Origin: Chinchilla lanigera
Taxonomy: Eukaryota; Chordata; Mammalia; Rodentia; Chinchillidae
Direction of reading: 5' to 3'
Assembly (NCBI RefSeq): GCF_000276665.1
Contig: NW_004955447.1
Span: forward strand, 12,255,024 to 12,319,023
Length of the DNA: 64,000 nucleotides
Every line of letters begins with the position of its first letter. Within the stretch, counting starts at the first letter, position 1. Both the position numbers and the translations under genes were made by a program. A model generated the notes under the pieces. That model saw only the letters and a program-made list of their open reading frames with translations. It was not told the DNA's origin and did not search any database. Shown in pieces: positions 35,893 through 48,769 of this stretch.

Positions 35893-36970
35893 AGCAAGAC
35901 ACTATGAGCTTCTCAAGAAAACTTAAGGATTATTTATATATGATGATTATGATGAAGATGATAATCATTACAAGAAATCACAATTACTTATGATCTAAAA
36001 TATAATTAATATACTGTAAATTTTAACTTTGTATTTTGAATGTTCAGAAAGCTTAAAACTAAACAAATTTGGTGTCATTAAATATCTGAAAATAAATAGT
36101 GTATAAAAATTCTAAGACATCACAAGAGTAGTAATCACTCTACAAATAAACTTAAATACAGCTAGAAAAGATTAAATTATTGGAAATGAAATCCAAAGAA
36201 TTTCTTAATACATCAATCTGTTTTAAATTACATAATTTTATAAACCTTCTTGAATGTGACATATAAGCATACAGAGGAGTAGCTTTATCACTTAGGCATA
36301 TGTTAATCTCAAAGAAGTGCTTACGTTTTATTTTGTATGACTGATAGTCTAAATTTTATTTTTGTGTGACTAATATTTTCAATCTATTAAAAGCAATTTT
36401 AATTCCATTCTAATCTATCATTTCAGTTCCAATAATAATGAACAAATGATTAATTAATCTGAAGTCAATGTTTATTTTTAATGAATCCCTGTTGTATTGT
36501 CGTATCCTACATTCTGTTGGTAATAGACTAAGATTTTTAAATATCATAAAAGAACAAATTCTGTTTTGGTTTTTTTTTTTGGCAAAGCTTTAGAATGTTA
36601 CAGGGATGCAAATGATAAAAATGATTATAGCTATGTTGCCAAGAAATCAAATTGAATACAATTTGTTTCAGAGTGGTACACACTGCTACAGACTAAGTTT
36701 GACTGAAATGACCACTTGGATTTTATTCAGCTGGTTACTGTATAATTGAAGGACTTTTTGATGCAGTAATCCACCTTCACCAGGTGCATTTTTTTTTACT
36801 GAAAAATCTTGAAATGGAACTGACTCTCTGCCTCATACTATTGTTGCCATAGTTAATTTCTGCACTTCTATCCAGAGAAATACTTTATGCCTTGCAATTA
36901 ACAAACCACAGTACAATTTTGCACTTGCTCTGGAAGCATTTCCATATGTAATGCCATTCTTACAAATTTT
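35893..36970. other. unique DNA, enhancer-like second half
   Basis: 35938-35967 has GATGATTATGATGAAGATGA-type repeats. 36560-36960 combines homeobox-like cores (CAATTAAC, GTAATCC), an E box CAGGTG (36781-36786) and octamer-like GATGCAAATGA (36605-36615), with fewer mutations towards simple sequence than its flanks. No reading frame of note. Confidence 0.35.
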
Positions 36971-37084
36971 ATGCTTTTTTTTTTTTTTTTTGGTTTTTTG
37001 GGTTTTTTCTGGTACCAGAATACAAACTCACAACCTCGCGCTTACCATGGAGGCGCTGCACCACTGAGCTAAATCCTCAGCCCC
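36971..37084 (-). mobile_element. ID SINE (antisense)
   Basis: The plus strand starts with a T run (36975-36991), then TTTTCTGGTACCAGAATACA, AACTCACAACCTCGCGCTTA, CCATGGAGGCGCTGCACCAC and TGAGCTAAATCCTCAGCCCC, the reverse complement of an ID element. TTATGCTTTTTT on the left and TTATGTTTTTTT after 37084 may be the target-site duplication. Confidence 0.92.
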
Positions 37085-37682
37085 TTATGTTTTTTTATCT
37101 AAATAAAATTTGGTCATTTACTAAAAGAAAAGTAAAGAAGCTATTATTCTATAGGTAATGCTGCTTAATATTTATTTCAGGAGAATTTTTTTCATTTATC
37201 ACCTTTGATACATTTTTTGTAATAAAATTAAATCAACTATATATACTTTACATTACATTTTCTGTTTTCCTTTTATCCCAATAAATGAACAGTGTCTCAT
37301 TAATGTGAGGACTGGGTTCCCCAGTTTGATTGAAACTCACAAATATGGGGGAAAACCAGAAACAAAAAAACAAACAAATCAAAATCAACAAGAAAGGTGA
37401 GTAAGAAAAGGTAAAGTAATATGTGTAAAGGTAAAGAATCATGTCCCAGAGTAAGACTACAAATTCATTGGATGTGTACAAAAAAATAAGTAAATGAAGT
37501 GGGGACAAAGTACGGAGAGAAAATAGGACAATTTGAAATAAAAAAAGCAATGAATGGTCAAAACATTCAATGATGAGAAGACCTGAGAAAATGACAAGTG
37601 AAAAAATTAAAAAGAAAGATGAATTTCACTACTTTTAGGTGTCAGATTCACAGTGCTGATGCTCATCTTAAGAAAAACAACT
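37085..37682. other. unique AT-rich DNA
   Basis: 37360-37600 is A-rich on the plus strand. No gene and no repeat family recognised; the 100-codon reverse frame (37248-37550) is a low-complexity product of that composition. Confidence 0.4.
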
Positions 37683-37785
37683 TTAGGACACACTGATACA
37701 GCTTCAGCAGCACAGTGCCTGCCTGGCAAGTGCAAGGTCCTGAGCTTCATTCCTGGTACTACAAAAAAAAAAAACAAAAAACCTA
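37683..37785 (+). mobile_element. ID SINE (sense), diverged 5' end
   Basis: GACACACTGATACAGCTTCA (degenerate A box region) leads into GCAGCACAGTGCCTGCCTGG, CAAGTGCAAGGTCCTGAGCT, TCATTCCTGGTACTAC and an A-rich tail with internal C. The left 20 bp have drifted from the GGGGCTGGGGATTTAGCTC start seen in other copies here. Confidence 0.88.
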
Positions 37786-40700
37786 TCTTAAAATGCAAAT
37801 TGCTTATAATGATGTGATGCTCCTGTTTAGTTACACTATTTACACTACTTTTAGGATAAAGATCTAAAATTGAAGAATTTTCTCATTCTGGTTTTAATTT
37901 TTTTGAATGACAGTTCACTAGAATAATACATGTTCATACATGTTTATAATTATGTAAAGTGTAATATTGCTGAGTTTTGGGTTTTTTCTGTGAAATTGTT
38001 TCAGTTTAAAATTTGGCATACATGATGAAATTTGGGTTTCCATGTGGTTCTGACTGACTGAAGAAAATTATATTATTGTTTGTCTGGTCAGATTTATGGT
38101 TAACCCAGACCTAGAATGTAATAAAGAAAACAATCACTTTCATCCCCCAAATCTCACTCTCAATATTCATACCAAGAAATAATAATAATTAATATGTTTG
38201 GATCATATAAAATTGATCATTTTTTAGTATAAGATAATTATATTTTTGAGCACTGTTTCCACTCAGAAACATTCTGTGTACAAATAAGATGAGAGCTTCA
38301 CTGCAGCCACGCTCACAAAAGCAGTTACTGTGAATGTTCTCCTTGGGGAAGCAGTGAGAGGAACATAAACTTCTCCTGCTTTTCTTGGTCTTTAAATTGT
38401 GCTTGAATATAGTTTTGTTTAAAATATGACATGATTGTACATAACTTTCTCCCTAAATTTTACTTAAGTCACCAAGTATTTCACTAGTGCTCTTTTAAGA
38501 CCCTAAAACCAGTCTCCACCCATAGCTTTATTGTTACGGCTTTATGTCATGTTGCCCTTGGTGTGATGAAAGATTTACATTCATTTCTGAAGTGCGACAC
38601 CTTTCCTGCTTAGCGCACAAATATCGAGAAAATCATATCGGAACCCTGAAGAGATATCGAGCCACTTCCAGCGTTCCTTGTTTACAGCATCTAAGTGACA
38701 CAGTTTTATTTGTAACACTTGGGACCCAACCGTCCCAGTTCTGCTGAAGGTATATGATGGCCTGTCATGGTTCAGAGACAGTTTTTCTGGCAAGTCACTG
38801 GCTCCTGCATTTTCTCAGAAAATCTGTGCCACTGGGACTATCCTGAACAACATTTCATTGATTTGGTGGAAAACTTTTAACATAACAAAAACAAGAGATG
38901 AAAATAGTTGGATAGCAACCACAGTTCAAAAAAACGATGTCTTAATTCTAACATCTGCATACAATGGTAAGAATATGACTATAGGCGAGCAAGATGGTGT
39001 AACTTCTCCCCCACACTTTGTTGATTTGGAGCTAGTATGTCAATGTCATTTGTCCAGCTACAAGATTATTCCTGCCTCGATATTAAAAGTAATGCTAATC
39101 TAAACAATAACTACTAAAAGTTCCTCTTCATCTTTCATTTGTGTTTTCTTGGAGGTTCCAAATAGGCAGAATGGATGAGAAGGTGGCAGTGAAGCCGAGG
39201 AGGTGGAGAGTGTCCGCATACTGGAAACAGAAGAGAGTAGGACAGGAGGACAGCAGTGGGCAGTCTCTAAGGACAGGCGGGCATCATAAGGACACTGCGT
39301 GTGACTGGGAGGATAGAAAAACTATATAAATAAAGGAAATTGTAGGAGTCAGAGCCCATGCTATCTAAAACAGATTTCCACATATTATAAGGGACAAGGC
39401 ATTACATTAGAGTTGATATTGCGATGAATGTATCTCCACCAGTTTATGTGTTTAAGTAAATGTTTGTACCAATTAACTGTATGTCTATGTGTGTGTTTAT
39501 GTCTATATACACATTTATATCTACATCTATGCCTGTATAATGTGAAATATAGACAAGGATGCATATTTCTTAGCATTGTTATCTAGAAGGCCATGAGTTC
39601 TGATGAGCTCTCTGGCAATAATGGTTAGCACATAGACCTTGATCTCTAAATACCATCCTCTACTAAATGGAAACAATTCTTCATCGTGTTGCTTAATGGC
39701 AACTTCAAGCTCAAATTAGGTAAAGTGCAGACTGAGACTGGACTTCAATTTACTGACAGAAATTGAAGAGATTCTCAAATGTGTGTACAGACATTCTGAA
39801 GGATACAGCAGTCTGTGTAAAAAAGGCTTTTACTTCCTGGGGAAGTTTGAACATCAGAAATATAGAAAAAATGGCTTCTATCTCATGAGAAAAGACTATA
39901 ATCCGTACATATTTGTTTTATCATCAGCATAAGAAAACCAATGCTTCTGCTGTGTTTAAATTGAACAACTGAACTGCATTTATAAAATAAAGGTTTTCCT
40001 AAACTTAGGATCTTGTGGTGAAGATCCTCTGTGTGTGAATCATGCTCTTGAGCCTACTTTCTGCTCGTTCTCATGGTTGTGAACATGAGGAACCCATGTA
40101 AGCATGTAACTAATTTCCCCTGCTCTGTCATGAGTAATAAAGTCTTCTTCATATACCCAAAATTCTCTTGACTTCTGCCAGTATCTCGGAAACTCTGATG
40201 AGCCAGCTTGTTAGCTTCCAAAGAGGAGAAAATCCCAGACACTTCTCGATTCTTCACATCTATCCGTACTGACTGAGCGGATGAGGTAAAGTGTCATGAA
40301 TCAGAGAATTTGAGAGAATACTCTGAGAATTCCATGGCAACACTTGTGAAAGTGTGACCTCCCTGAAATCTTTATTTCAGTTTCAGGTTGTGCCAAATGC
40401 AATTTGACATGAACTCATTTCCAGTTACTTAAAAACAGGAAAATTTAATGCCTATACGCTAATTACATAAAATTCTTTAAAATTTGATTTGAATTTTGTA
40501 CTATTATTTACTTGGCCTAAATTCAAGCTTTTTATATCAACCAAAGTACAACTTGATCAGTTACAAAGCAGTTCTAACTGGGTTTAGAACATATATTTTT
40601 TTTTCATGTCATTTATATGTACATATTTTCCTGTCATTTATTTTTTGAACTAATTAATTTACTACAACTTTGAGCATAATGATTATCTGAAGACTCATAA

Positions 40701-41955
40701 ATATTAGTTAGCAGCTGGAAATTCACTCACATGCTTTTCTGAAAATACAACATTAGTTTTAAAGTCTATAATTCTGTACAAGAAAATACCAATTTGGAGG
40801 AAAAGTACTTTGTCTTCTCTAATGACTCTCTCTTTGGAGTCACTACAAAATGTCTGGCATAGGCAGATATTTCCACAACAACCTAATCATTTTAAGTAAG
40901 AAAAGTGTCCTCCAAAAATATATACTAAATCTAGCCATAAAATATTAAAATTTAGTTGAGCATTTAATATAAGTGAAATATTCAAAGTGACAGTACAATA
41001 ACTATACATGAGATATCTGAAAAGAGACTCTTTGAAGTTTCACCCATGGATGTTATTTAATATAATTCATCCTCTATTTTCTTACCTACAAAATGAAGTG
41101 ACAATAGTTAGAATGCTAGGAGGAGAAAATGTCAGGTTCCTGGTACATCATCCTATGTCCCACTGGCCTTTATGTCCCATGTATTCATTTGCAAAATTCC
41201 AGAGACTTACAGAAAATGTCTATTCCAATAGGAATGATAGCGCATGCTCTAATAAAATCTAACTTCCACAAAGGAGACTTCTTATTTGGTATGGGAAGAA
41301 ATCTTTTTCTTCTCCCAATTTCATTTTCCAAACTTTCCCAATTAAATCTCTGTCATGACAGACTGTGGTCAGGAAGAAACATGCAACAAAATGCATAGGA
41401 GAAGAGATTTCGGCAAGTAATAGGTCATAGTAAGGATGTTTTGAGTTCAAGTCTCTCTTTTGCAAGAATACCTTGTAATTTTTGTTCTTTTATCTTAGTT
41501 TTAAGATGGTAAATTTTTTGGGCCCATGGTATGCTTTTGAGTTTTTTCCATCTCATGCTCATGATATTTTTATTTAAAAAACAAAGGGTGAGCATTTTGC
41601 ATAAACTTCTTTTACATTCCCAAAGGTTGAATGGGAGAAAAAACAGTACTTGCTTTTGCCTCCTGTGCCTGAGTTCAAGTGTTTTCAGCCTGTGCTTCTG
41701 GGGAGGGGCAACAGAAGCAAACGTTGCCCATTTTGAATTAAATCAACCCTCACTGTTAATTATAGATCTATCTTAAGGCAAAAAGAGTCACATTAAATGT
41801 TCAAAGTGTTAAAAGCAGCTTCACACCAACATACTCATATTTATTGAATTTTTTGTCACTTGAAGAAGTCAGAATAAACAGAAAAAAAGCTTTAAAGCCT
41901 TGCTTATAGTCAAGTAGATTCCATTCTCTTTCACTATCAACCCAAATCAATTACT
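37786..41955. other. unique DNA, no gene seen
   Basis: 38540-38830 keeps several CpGs (AGTGCGACACC, TAGCGCAC, AAATATCGAG, TATCGGAACC) and gives 67-70-codon frames without recognisable content. 39990-40260 ends with AGTAATAAAGTCTTCTTC, an LTR-like 3' region that I could not assign. 39490-39540 is a TGTGTGTTTATGTC-type patch. Nothing supports a gene. Confidence 0.35.
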
Positions 41956-42300
41956 TCACATTCAACTTTAAATATCCTGCCTATGTTGTCTTCTCAACTC
42001 TCTGTAAGACTAGTGCTGGCTAGGTATGCATTATCTCCTCCTGCCTGGAGCACCCCTCATCCTCTGCGCTCTCTCCAGGAAGATTCAATGCCTTTGTTAT
42101 CCCCTCCTAGCACAGCTCAGCTCTGACCCTATGTTCCTTCATTGGTTGATAGTTTTTTTTAAGACTTTTGATGTATCCAAATTCCTTTAAGTATAGGCCA
42201 ATATTTGGCATCTAAACTTCAATGTGTTCAGCTGTAAAAATCCCTTGACATATCTGTTTAACAAATAGTAGATATCTTTGTCATATGCATTTCAAATAAT
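41956..42300 (+). mobile_element. possible L2 LINE fragment
   Basis: The C/T-rich stretch has CTCCTGCCTGGAGCACCCC, TCCAGGAAGATTCAATGCC and CCCCTCCTAGCACAGC. These resemble the L2 block 'ctgcctggaatgctcttccc' and following text. The match is loose and the characteristic L2 terminus is not visible. Confidence 0.3.
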
Positions 42301-42529
42301 GGATTATTGTATTTTGAATTTTAAATTTCAGCAAAAGCAATAGTAATTAGATTGCACTTTAAATTCACATTTTAGGCTTGAAACACTTCACTCCAAGCCC
42401 TCCTGACCTTTAAAGTTTGTGCAGGGAAGTCTGCTGTGACTCTACTGGGGTTAAGTTTGTATGTGTTTCGTTATTTTCCTCAGCAACTTTTAAGGTGGGA
42501 AAAGCGTCTGTCCACATATCATTCACCGT

Positions 42530-43806
42530 GCACTAAACTGAAATCAATATGGATCAGAGATATAAACATTAGGACAGAAACAATACACTGGAAGATGAAG
42601 TATATACAATAAAGATACAGGAGTAGGCAAAGACTTTCTGAACAAAATCCTGGTTGCACAAGAACTAATACCAAGAATCAAAAAATGGGTTCATGTTGAA
42701 TTAAAAAGCTTTTGCACAGCTTAGGAAACCACCAACAGAGTGGAGAGAATCTACAAAATGGAAAACAATTGCCAGCTACTCCTCAGACAGAGGACTAACA
42801 TCTAGAATATATATTGAACTTTAAATTTAGAGCCCCTAAATTTAAGATCCAATTAAGAATGGGCATCTGCAGTGAATAGACACTTCTTAGATTTAGAAAC
42901 ACAAACAAGCAAAAAATGCATGAAAAATGTTCAACATCACTTTTCATTTGAGAAATGCAAATTAAAACAACACAGAGATTCCATCTCATTCCAGAAAGAA
43001 TGACGATCATCAGGAAATCAGCCAGTAAGAGATGCCGGTGAGGGTACAGGCAGAGAGAAACTCCTCTTCATTGTGCATGGGACTGGAAACTGATACAACC
43101 ACTATGGAAATCAGTATGGAGATTGCTCAAAAAACTGTGAAAGTACTGAGCTCTGCCCTACTAGAATCTTCCCAAAAGATAGCATGTCATAGTGCCCAGG
43201 TTGAGGGCACAGCAATTTATAATACCCAAAACTTGGAAATAGCTTGTATGTCCATCAACAGATGAATGGATAGAGAAATAGTGGTATTTATACACACTAC
43301 CCTCCTTGTCATAAAGAAGGATAAATTTGAGACATTTGTAGGAAAATGGATGCACTTTGAGACCATAATGCTGAGTAAAGTAACTCAGACACACAAGCTT
43401 AAGTATCACACAATTTCTCTCCTATAGCATATGGAATAAAAGACAGATAATAGGAAGAGAGAAGGACGGAGACAGAGAGGATAGCATTGTAATCCAAAGA
43501 AAACAGTGATTCTATAAGTGTACTTTACTTTGACTTAGTGTAATTGTCTTACATGTTTTACATGTTCTTTGGCCTATTAGTCTGAATATATACATACATA
43601 CATATATCTGTATGTATGATAATTAACTTTATAATATTTCTAAGGAAAGTACATGAATTTGATGCCATAATAAAGCATCAAAAAATAAAAAAGGGGTGGA
43701 GGGAAGGAAGCAAAGTAGAATTGGAATGTGTTACATACATGTACAAATTCCCACAATGAATGTAATCATTACGTACTGCAGATATGTACAATAAATGTCA
43801 AAAAAT
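42530..43806 (+). mobile_element. L1 LINE, 5'-truncated, ORF2 C-terminus and 3' UTR
   Basis: The plus strand reads the end of L1 ORF2 with several stops. KSFCTA, a stop, then ETTNRVE appears near 42703. HINQT/RHFSKE-type sequence has decayed around 42870, and the block CAACCACTATGGAAATCAGT is at 43097. The later blocks CCAAAACTTGGAAATAGC, TCCATCAACAGATGAATGG, GGAAAATGGATGCACTTTGA and GAGTAAAGTAACTCAGACAC keep the standard order. The 3' UTR (purine-rich, 43690-43715) ends with TACATACATGTACAAATTCC and CAATAAATGTCAAAAAATT. It is 5'-truncated at about 42530. Confidence 0.9.
43583..43622. repeat. TACA/TATG simple repeat inside the L1 3' UTR
   Basis: ATATACATACATACATATAT and CTGTATGTATG form a short imperfect inverted TACA/TGTA repeat. 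Confidence 0.8.
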
Positions 43807-43992
43807 TTACATTTTAAGTTATGCAGAAATTAGCTGTATCTTTCTCCCTAGGGTTTGGAAATTTGTTTAGGTTATCTGTAAATATTACAATTAGAGTTCC
43901 TCAACAACCCTAGATTGTGTGTAAATGTGTTTGAGAGTCCTCTTAGGGCATGTCAGAGAAGTTGTATTCATAGGAAACCTGAAATAACAAAA
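43807..43992. other. short unique spacer
   Basis: No gene or repeat recognised between the L1 end and the next SINE. Confidence 0.4.
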
Positions 43993-44100
43993 TTTTTTTT
44001 TTTTTTTTTTTTTTGGTTTTTCTCCAGTACCGGGAACCAAACTCATGACCTTGCGCTTGCCAGGCAGGCGCTTTTGCAGCTGAGCTAAATCCCCAGCCCC
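43993..44100 (-). mobile_element. ID SINE (antisense), well preserved
   Basis: A 22-24-bp T run, then GGTTTTTCTCCAGTACCGGG, AACCAAACTCATGACCTTGC, GCTTGCCAGGCAGGCGCTTT and TGCAGCTGAGCTAAATCCCC AGCCCC. Differs at only a handful of positions from the copy at 57301-57401, so both are probably recent insertions. The pol III boxes are recognisable on the minus strand. Confidence 0.95.
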
Positions 44101-46685
44101 TCAATTTGACTTTTTAAAGACTTTTCTCAGAGTGGAAAATTTCTTATATATTCATGCACATAACTTTCATTCAAACTCATTTCTTTTGCAAAATGGATCT
44201 TTACATTAAGTACTTGGCTAATACGTTATTTTTAAACTTGCAGAATAAGAGGTTATAGAATGGTTTTAAATGGGCAAAGCGAAAAAATGGGAAGAAATAT
44301 TTATATAGAGTGTATACATACCTATGTACATGTACACACAGATACATATATGCATGTGACTATACGGTATATATATATGTAAAGACAACCATGGAGAAGC
44401 AAGTAAAATAGGAAGAAAAGAGGGGAATAAAGAAAGAGGGAGGGGAGAAGGTTGCAAGGAACAGGCACTAGAAGGGGTGTACTTCGCGGAGTCATCATGC
44501 TTAATTTTTCCAAAAACAAGCACAGCTCTCAGTACAGCTTTATAGGATGAGAATCCAGACCACAAAGAAGCTACTTTTCCGCGTCACAACTTGGTATCCG
44601 CGGGGCCCAAGAGCTCTACTCATCAGCACGCCACCTGCTGACCAGATTAATGTGCTGTGAGTTTTGTTATGGTTCCTTCACTTGTGTCACCACTAACATT
44701 GCCAACGCTACGCACATTACACAAACTTGGATTTTAACACTATTTCTTTAGTAGCTAATATTAAGGTATTAATTTACAAAGTATGGAAAAGTACCAAAAT
44801 AAATAGAAAGATTATAATTATACTCTTATCATTAATAACTCCAGATATTTAAAGAAAGTCTATCTACAAATCTGTCGCAGTAAACAAATGTTTAAGTATT
44901 AACCAAAACTAACTTCTCATGCAAGTAAAACATGTAAGATTGATGAAACCGGTGGGAAGCTTATTCTTAGGATCCACAGGATATTTCTATTTTCTTCTTA
45001 TGATTTGTTCTCCTCACTCTAGGGAGGACATAGGTAGGAGGCAGTTTCAATGATTTATAAAGCCTGCTCATTGCAGTGCCCTTTTCTGTACAGTGCTGTT
45101 TGATACAATGTGGGATTAACATCATATTTATGCTGTGTCTTCAAACTACAGAAGATTTTTCCAGCCCCACATTGGCAGTTTTACCTCTTGTTAAGCTATT
45201 CTTGATCATCTTAGTCCGGGAAAGAATTGGCTCACAGCTGTGCCTTAATGACATTTCCCTCAATGCCTTTCCCGAAGCTTCTGTGCCTGTCGAGGGAGCA
45301 GCTGTATTTCTCAGGTGCTCTTCCTAACCGACTTGCACTGAGAAGGCCAAAGTCACTCTTCCTTTCATTCCATTTCCGATCTCTGTAGTTACTGTTATTC
45401 ATATGAAAAAGTGTTTGTTCTTTGTCATTCTCTCACTCTTGCTTAATAACGAATATCACCAAAGGAGTCCAAATAGTCTAGCCCTCACATCACACCTTGT
45501 GAAAATGTTTTTAATATCCCAAAGGTTCAGTAGCATATGTAACACTCATGTGATTTTCTTCCTTCTGCAGTGACAAAGAAGTTCCCGTGAAAGATTCTGG
45601 CAGCAGGTTGAGTGTGGTAGCTTACGTTGTTGTACAGAATTTAATGCGCACTCCAAAGTTACATCTGACCTCTTTCCATCTGTGGGAACTTAGGCCTGGG
45701 GAGCTTTTGACTATATCTGTCCACTAGGCTGAAACATCAGTTGTGGCCAAGTGTGTTCTATACATATTGTCGTATTATCTGGTATCAACTATGTTACTAA
45801 AAACACACAAAGTCAAACATGATACAACACCATTATGCAATTTGGAGATTTAAAATGCACAAACGAAAAGAGTAAAAGATAAAGTAAATCTCCCTGTAAG
45901 GACTGCTTGCTTGAAAGTGGATTACGAGGTATAACAGGAATATATAGGATTTATGCAAGGATTCTCTGTAGAACAGCAAGTAGCAGAAACAAGTTTAATT
46001 GTCTTATTAAGTAGCAAGCAGATGTAGAACATGCTTTTTTATTTTCTCACTTTTTCATTTCCACATAAGGCGTATATGGGATATAAAAGAAAGAAATGAA
46101 AATGTATTTTGATAATGCCGAACTATAAAAATTCAACAAAACAAGCAATTGATTCTTTAACAGGAGAATGTAAGATGATAGTTACTTCTGGAAACATTGT
46201 CAACAGATTTATAAAGTCTTCCTTCTCAAAGATTTTTTTTTAAGCAGGGTCAAATATTCAGAAATTAATCAGCTTAATATAGCTTTTCAGAGCATTTCTG
46301 GAAGTCAACTCTGGGCATTTCGTGTAAGTAGGGCAAGCAGCGCCTGCGTGGTACGTGGTGAGAAGGGCGGCATGATTGTGCTTTGATTTGTCCCAATGTG
46401 TCCACCTTGCCTAGTGAGAGTTTCTCATCACAGGACCAAATATCAATGGCATTGTGGTTAGATGTAATGAAAATTTGTAATTATCTAGAGAGCCTTGCAG
46501 CCTTTTCTTACACTTAGCCAAATTTTGAATAGTGAGACTAGCTAGTAAGCTACCGCATGCAAGTAAGTCTTCCTAAGGGGATTACTGTGATAAGCTTTTC
46601 TTTTCTTTTCTTTCTTCGTTATTCTAAGGACACTTAGTATAGAATCTATGCCACTAACATTTTTTACCTACGTGATTCATTATTG
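44101..46685. other. unique DNA, no gene seen
   Basis: 44290-44385 has TATGTACATGTACACACAGA and similar simple sequence. 44395-44470 is a purine-rich tract. 44483-44635 keeps CpGs (TACTTCGCGGAGTC, TTCCGCGTCAC, ATCCGCGGGGCCC, GCACGCC). A frame of 83 codons at 45076 (+) has no recognisable content. 46598-46618 is TTTTCTTTTCTTTTC. Confidence 0.4.
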
Positions 46686-46689
46686 TTAA

Positions 46690-47005
46690 CTCCGGGAGCA
46701 GTATTGCACAGCAATCGCCGAGATTCACCAGCGATCCTGCTCTGTATCTGCAGCTCTATCCACGGAGTAGGGGCTGACCACCGCAGCCTCCTCCTGCCCC
46801 TGGCAGCCTGTTCCTATTCTTCATTTCTTCAAATTTGACCGTCATAGATATCACCTATAAGTGGAATCAAGCAGTATTTTTCATTCTGTTGCTGGTTAAT
46901 TGTCTTTATCATAATGTCTTCCAGGGTTTATCTTATTGAATACGATTTCTTTCTCTCAAGACTCAATAATAATTTCTCACATATACACATATTTTGTTTA
47001 AGACA
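46690..47005 (-). mobile_element. L1 LINE 3' end, antisense
   Basis: The plus strand gives TTCTTCAAATTTGACCGTCA, CACCTATAAGTGGAATCAAG, CATAATGTCTTCCAGGG, TTTATCTTATTGAATACGAT and TTTCTCTCAAGACTCAATAA. This is the antisense L1 order 'tatgaatttgac...cctataagtggaatca...agcataatgtcttc.aggttcatc'. Its left part (46690-46800) is GC-richer and less certain. Confidence 0.65.
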
Positions 47006-47034
47006 GCTGGAATTAATGAATGTTCAGTGTACAA

Positions 47035-48250
47035 CACACAAAAACACTTGCAGTTTGAAATTCTAACAGTGAACTACCTAATGTGGAAAATAAGAATCTT
47101 ATTTACAGTAGCATAGGAAAGAACAAAATATTTTAAAATAGAATTCAGTGAGGCAGTAAAATTATTTACATTAGAAACTTTAAAGCATTGCTGAAAGCAA
47201 TTAAAGAAGATAAAAATAAATGGAAAAACTTCTTATGTTCTTGTGAACGAAGACTTAGTATTAAAATCTCCATACCACCCAATCTACAGAATGCAAAAAT
47301 CTCAGCTACATTTTCTTTGAACTAGAAGCAAAAATTCTAAAATTCATATGGATCAACAAAAGACTCCAAATATTCAAAGCGCTACTAAAAGAGAAAATCT
47401 AAACTGGTCCATCACTTTCCTTAAATTTAAAGCTAAAGGAATTAAAATATCCGATTACTTGGATAAAATAAACATTTTGGCTGATGGAATATAATAGAGA
47501 ACCATAAACGAACACATACATGTTTGATTAATTAATCCTGACAAAAGTGCCACGAATATACACAGAGAATGTTTAATGTCTTCAATAAGTCATTCTGGGA
47601 AACTGATGATTTTATATTTATATATATAAAATCAGAATGAATTTGGAGTTATATCTTATATCATACAAAATAATAACCTTAAACTGAGTAAGGATTTAAG
47701 AGTCAGACTAGGAATTATGAACTAAAAATGAAACATATTGGAAAACATTCATGACAGTGGTCTGGAGAATTATTTCTTAGGTACACAAACAAAAACTAGG
47801 CAGCAAAACAAAAACAGACACATTTTTAAAATTTTATGCATAACAAAGAAAGCAGTCAGAGTGAAACAGCCTCCTGAAGAATGGAGGGAAAGATTTGCAC
47901 ACAGTATTTGAGAAAAGGCTAGTATTCAAAGTTTATAAAGAACTAGAATTCAATATCTTCCCCCAAATCCAACCAAATAACAATTTAAAAACAGTTAAAA
48001 GACCAACATTTCCCCAATAAAATTATGAAAATGACCATCGCTTCTATAAAAAGATATTTAACATTACTAATCATTAATAAATCACCAGGAGATGTTACAT
48101 CACTCCTGTGAATTTGGGCATTATCAATAAAAACCAAAATGAAAAGTGTTGAATAATGTAGAACTTTCCTAAACTTGAGATGGGAACATAGACTGGTGCA
48201 GCCATAATGGAACACAGCAGCAAGCTCCAATACCACTGACAGTGACAGGA
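47035..48250 (+). mobile_element. L1 LINE ORF2 C-terminal region, sense, decayed
   Basis: The plus-strand order of old L1 ORF2 text is AGCATTGCTGAAAGCAATTA, GGAAAAACTTCTTATGTTC, ATATGGATCAACAAAAGAC, GGATTTAAGAGTCAGAC, GGAGGGAAAGATTTGCAC, CTAGTATTCAAAGTTTATAA and ATAGACTGGTGCAGCCATAA. Frequent stops and shifts mean no ORF remains. It follows immediately an antisense L1 3' end, so the two are separate events or a rearranged pair. Confidence 0.75.
47607..47634. repeat. 11-bp AT-rich hairpin
   Basis: TGATTTTATAT (47607-47617) pairs perfectly with ATATAAAATCA (47624-47634) around TTATAT. It lies in the sense L1 remnant. AT-rich and therefore only a modest departure from chance. Confidence 0.8.
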
Positions 48251-48555
48251 CCGACCCTCAAAGTGATGGATCCAAACAGCAGAGCAGACACTATGTTGAA
48301 GAGTGTAGAATAGGAGTCACTTTACACAAGGACTGTTTTGGTCCAGGTCACAGAAAGTATGAGAACAGCAAGCTCATTATTCAACATAACATACTACACA
48401 TACCATTGGGTCTATCAGGCATATTATTCAATTTTATGGGTATAATATTCAATAAATGGCCATATATGCCATTTGATATCCCCATGTACTGTTTTTCTCA
48501 TCAGAAAATTAGGGATAGTGTTTAAATATTCTCACATATAATCTTTAATGAATCA
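48251..48555. other. unique AT-rich DNA
   Basis: No gene or repeat recognised; the end of the L1 could extend a little into the left part. Confidence 0.4.
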
Positions 48556-48700
48556 CACTTACAACAAAGTCATCAGTTTCATTTTACCAGCAAAAATGTG
48601 AAGGCTGAAGAAGCAAAGTAGTATATCCACTGTCTTAACTTCCATTAAGAAAGGAAACTGTGCTTCAGGTCACATCTAGCTGACCACACACACACTGATG
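48556..48700 (-). mobile_element. possible MIR/L2-end remnant, antisense
   Basis: AGTTTCATTTTACCAGCAAA, AATGTGAAGGCTGAAGAAGC and CTTCAGGTCACATCTAGCTG loosely follow the antisense MIR text 'cattttacagatgaggaaactgagg...aggtcacacagctag'. Weak, because only these words match. Confidence 0.35.
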
Positions 48701-48769
48701 CTCCCATTCAGACCCCTGACCTGCACGTAAACTTAACACACCCTGTGGGGTTCAGTGGTTGGGGACGTG

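Noticed and set aside
46690..48250. L1 with a twin-priming 5' inversion (antisense piece followed by sense piece)
   Set aside because: In twin priming the inverted piece should be the region upstream of the sense piece. Here the antisense piece is the L1 3' end, downstream of the sense piece, so two events or another rearrangement fit better.
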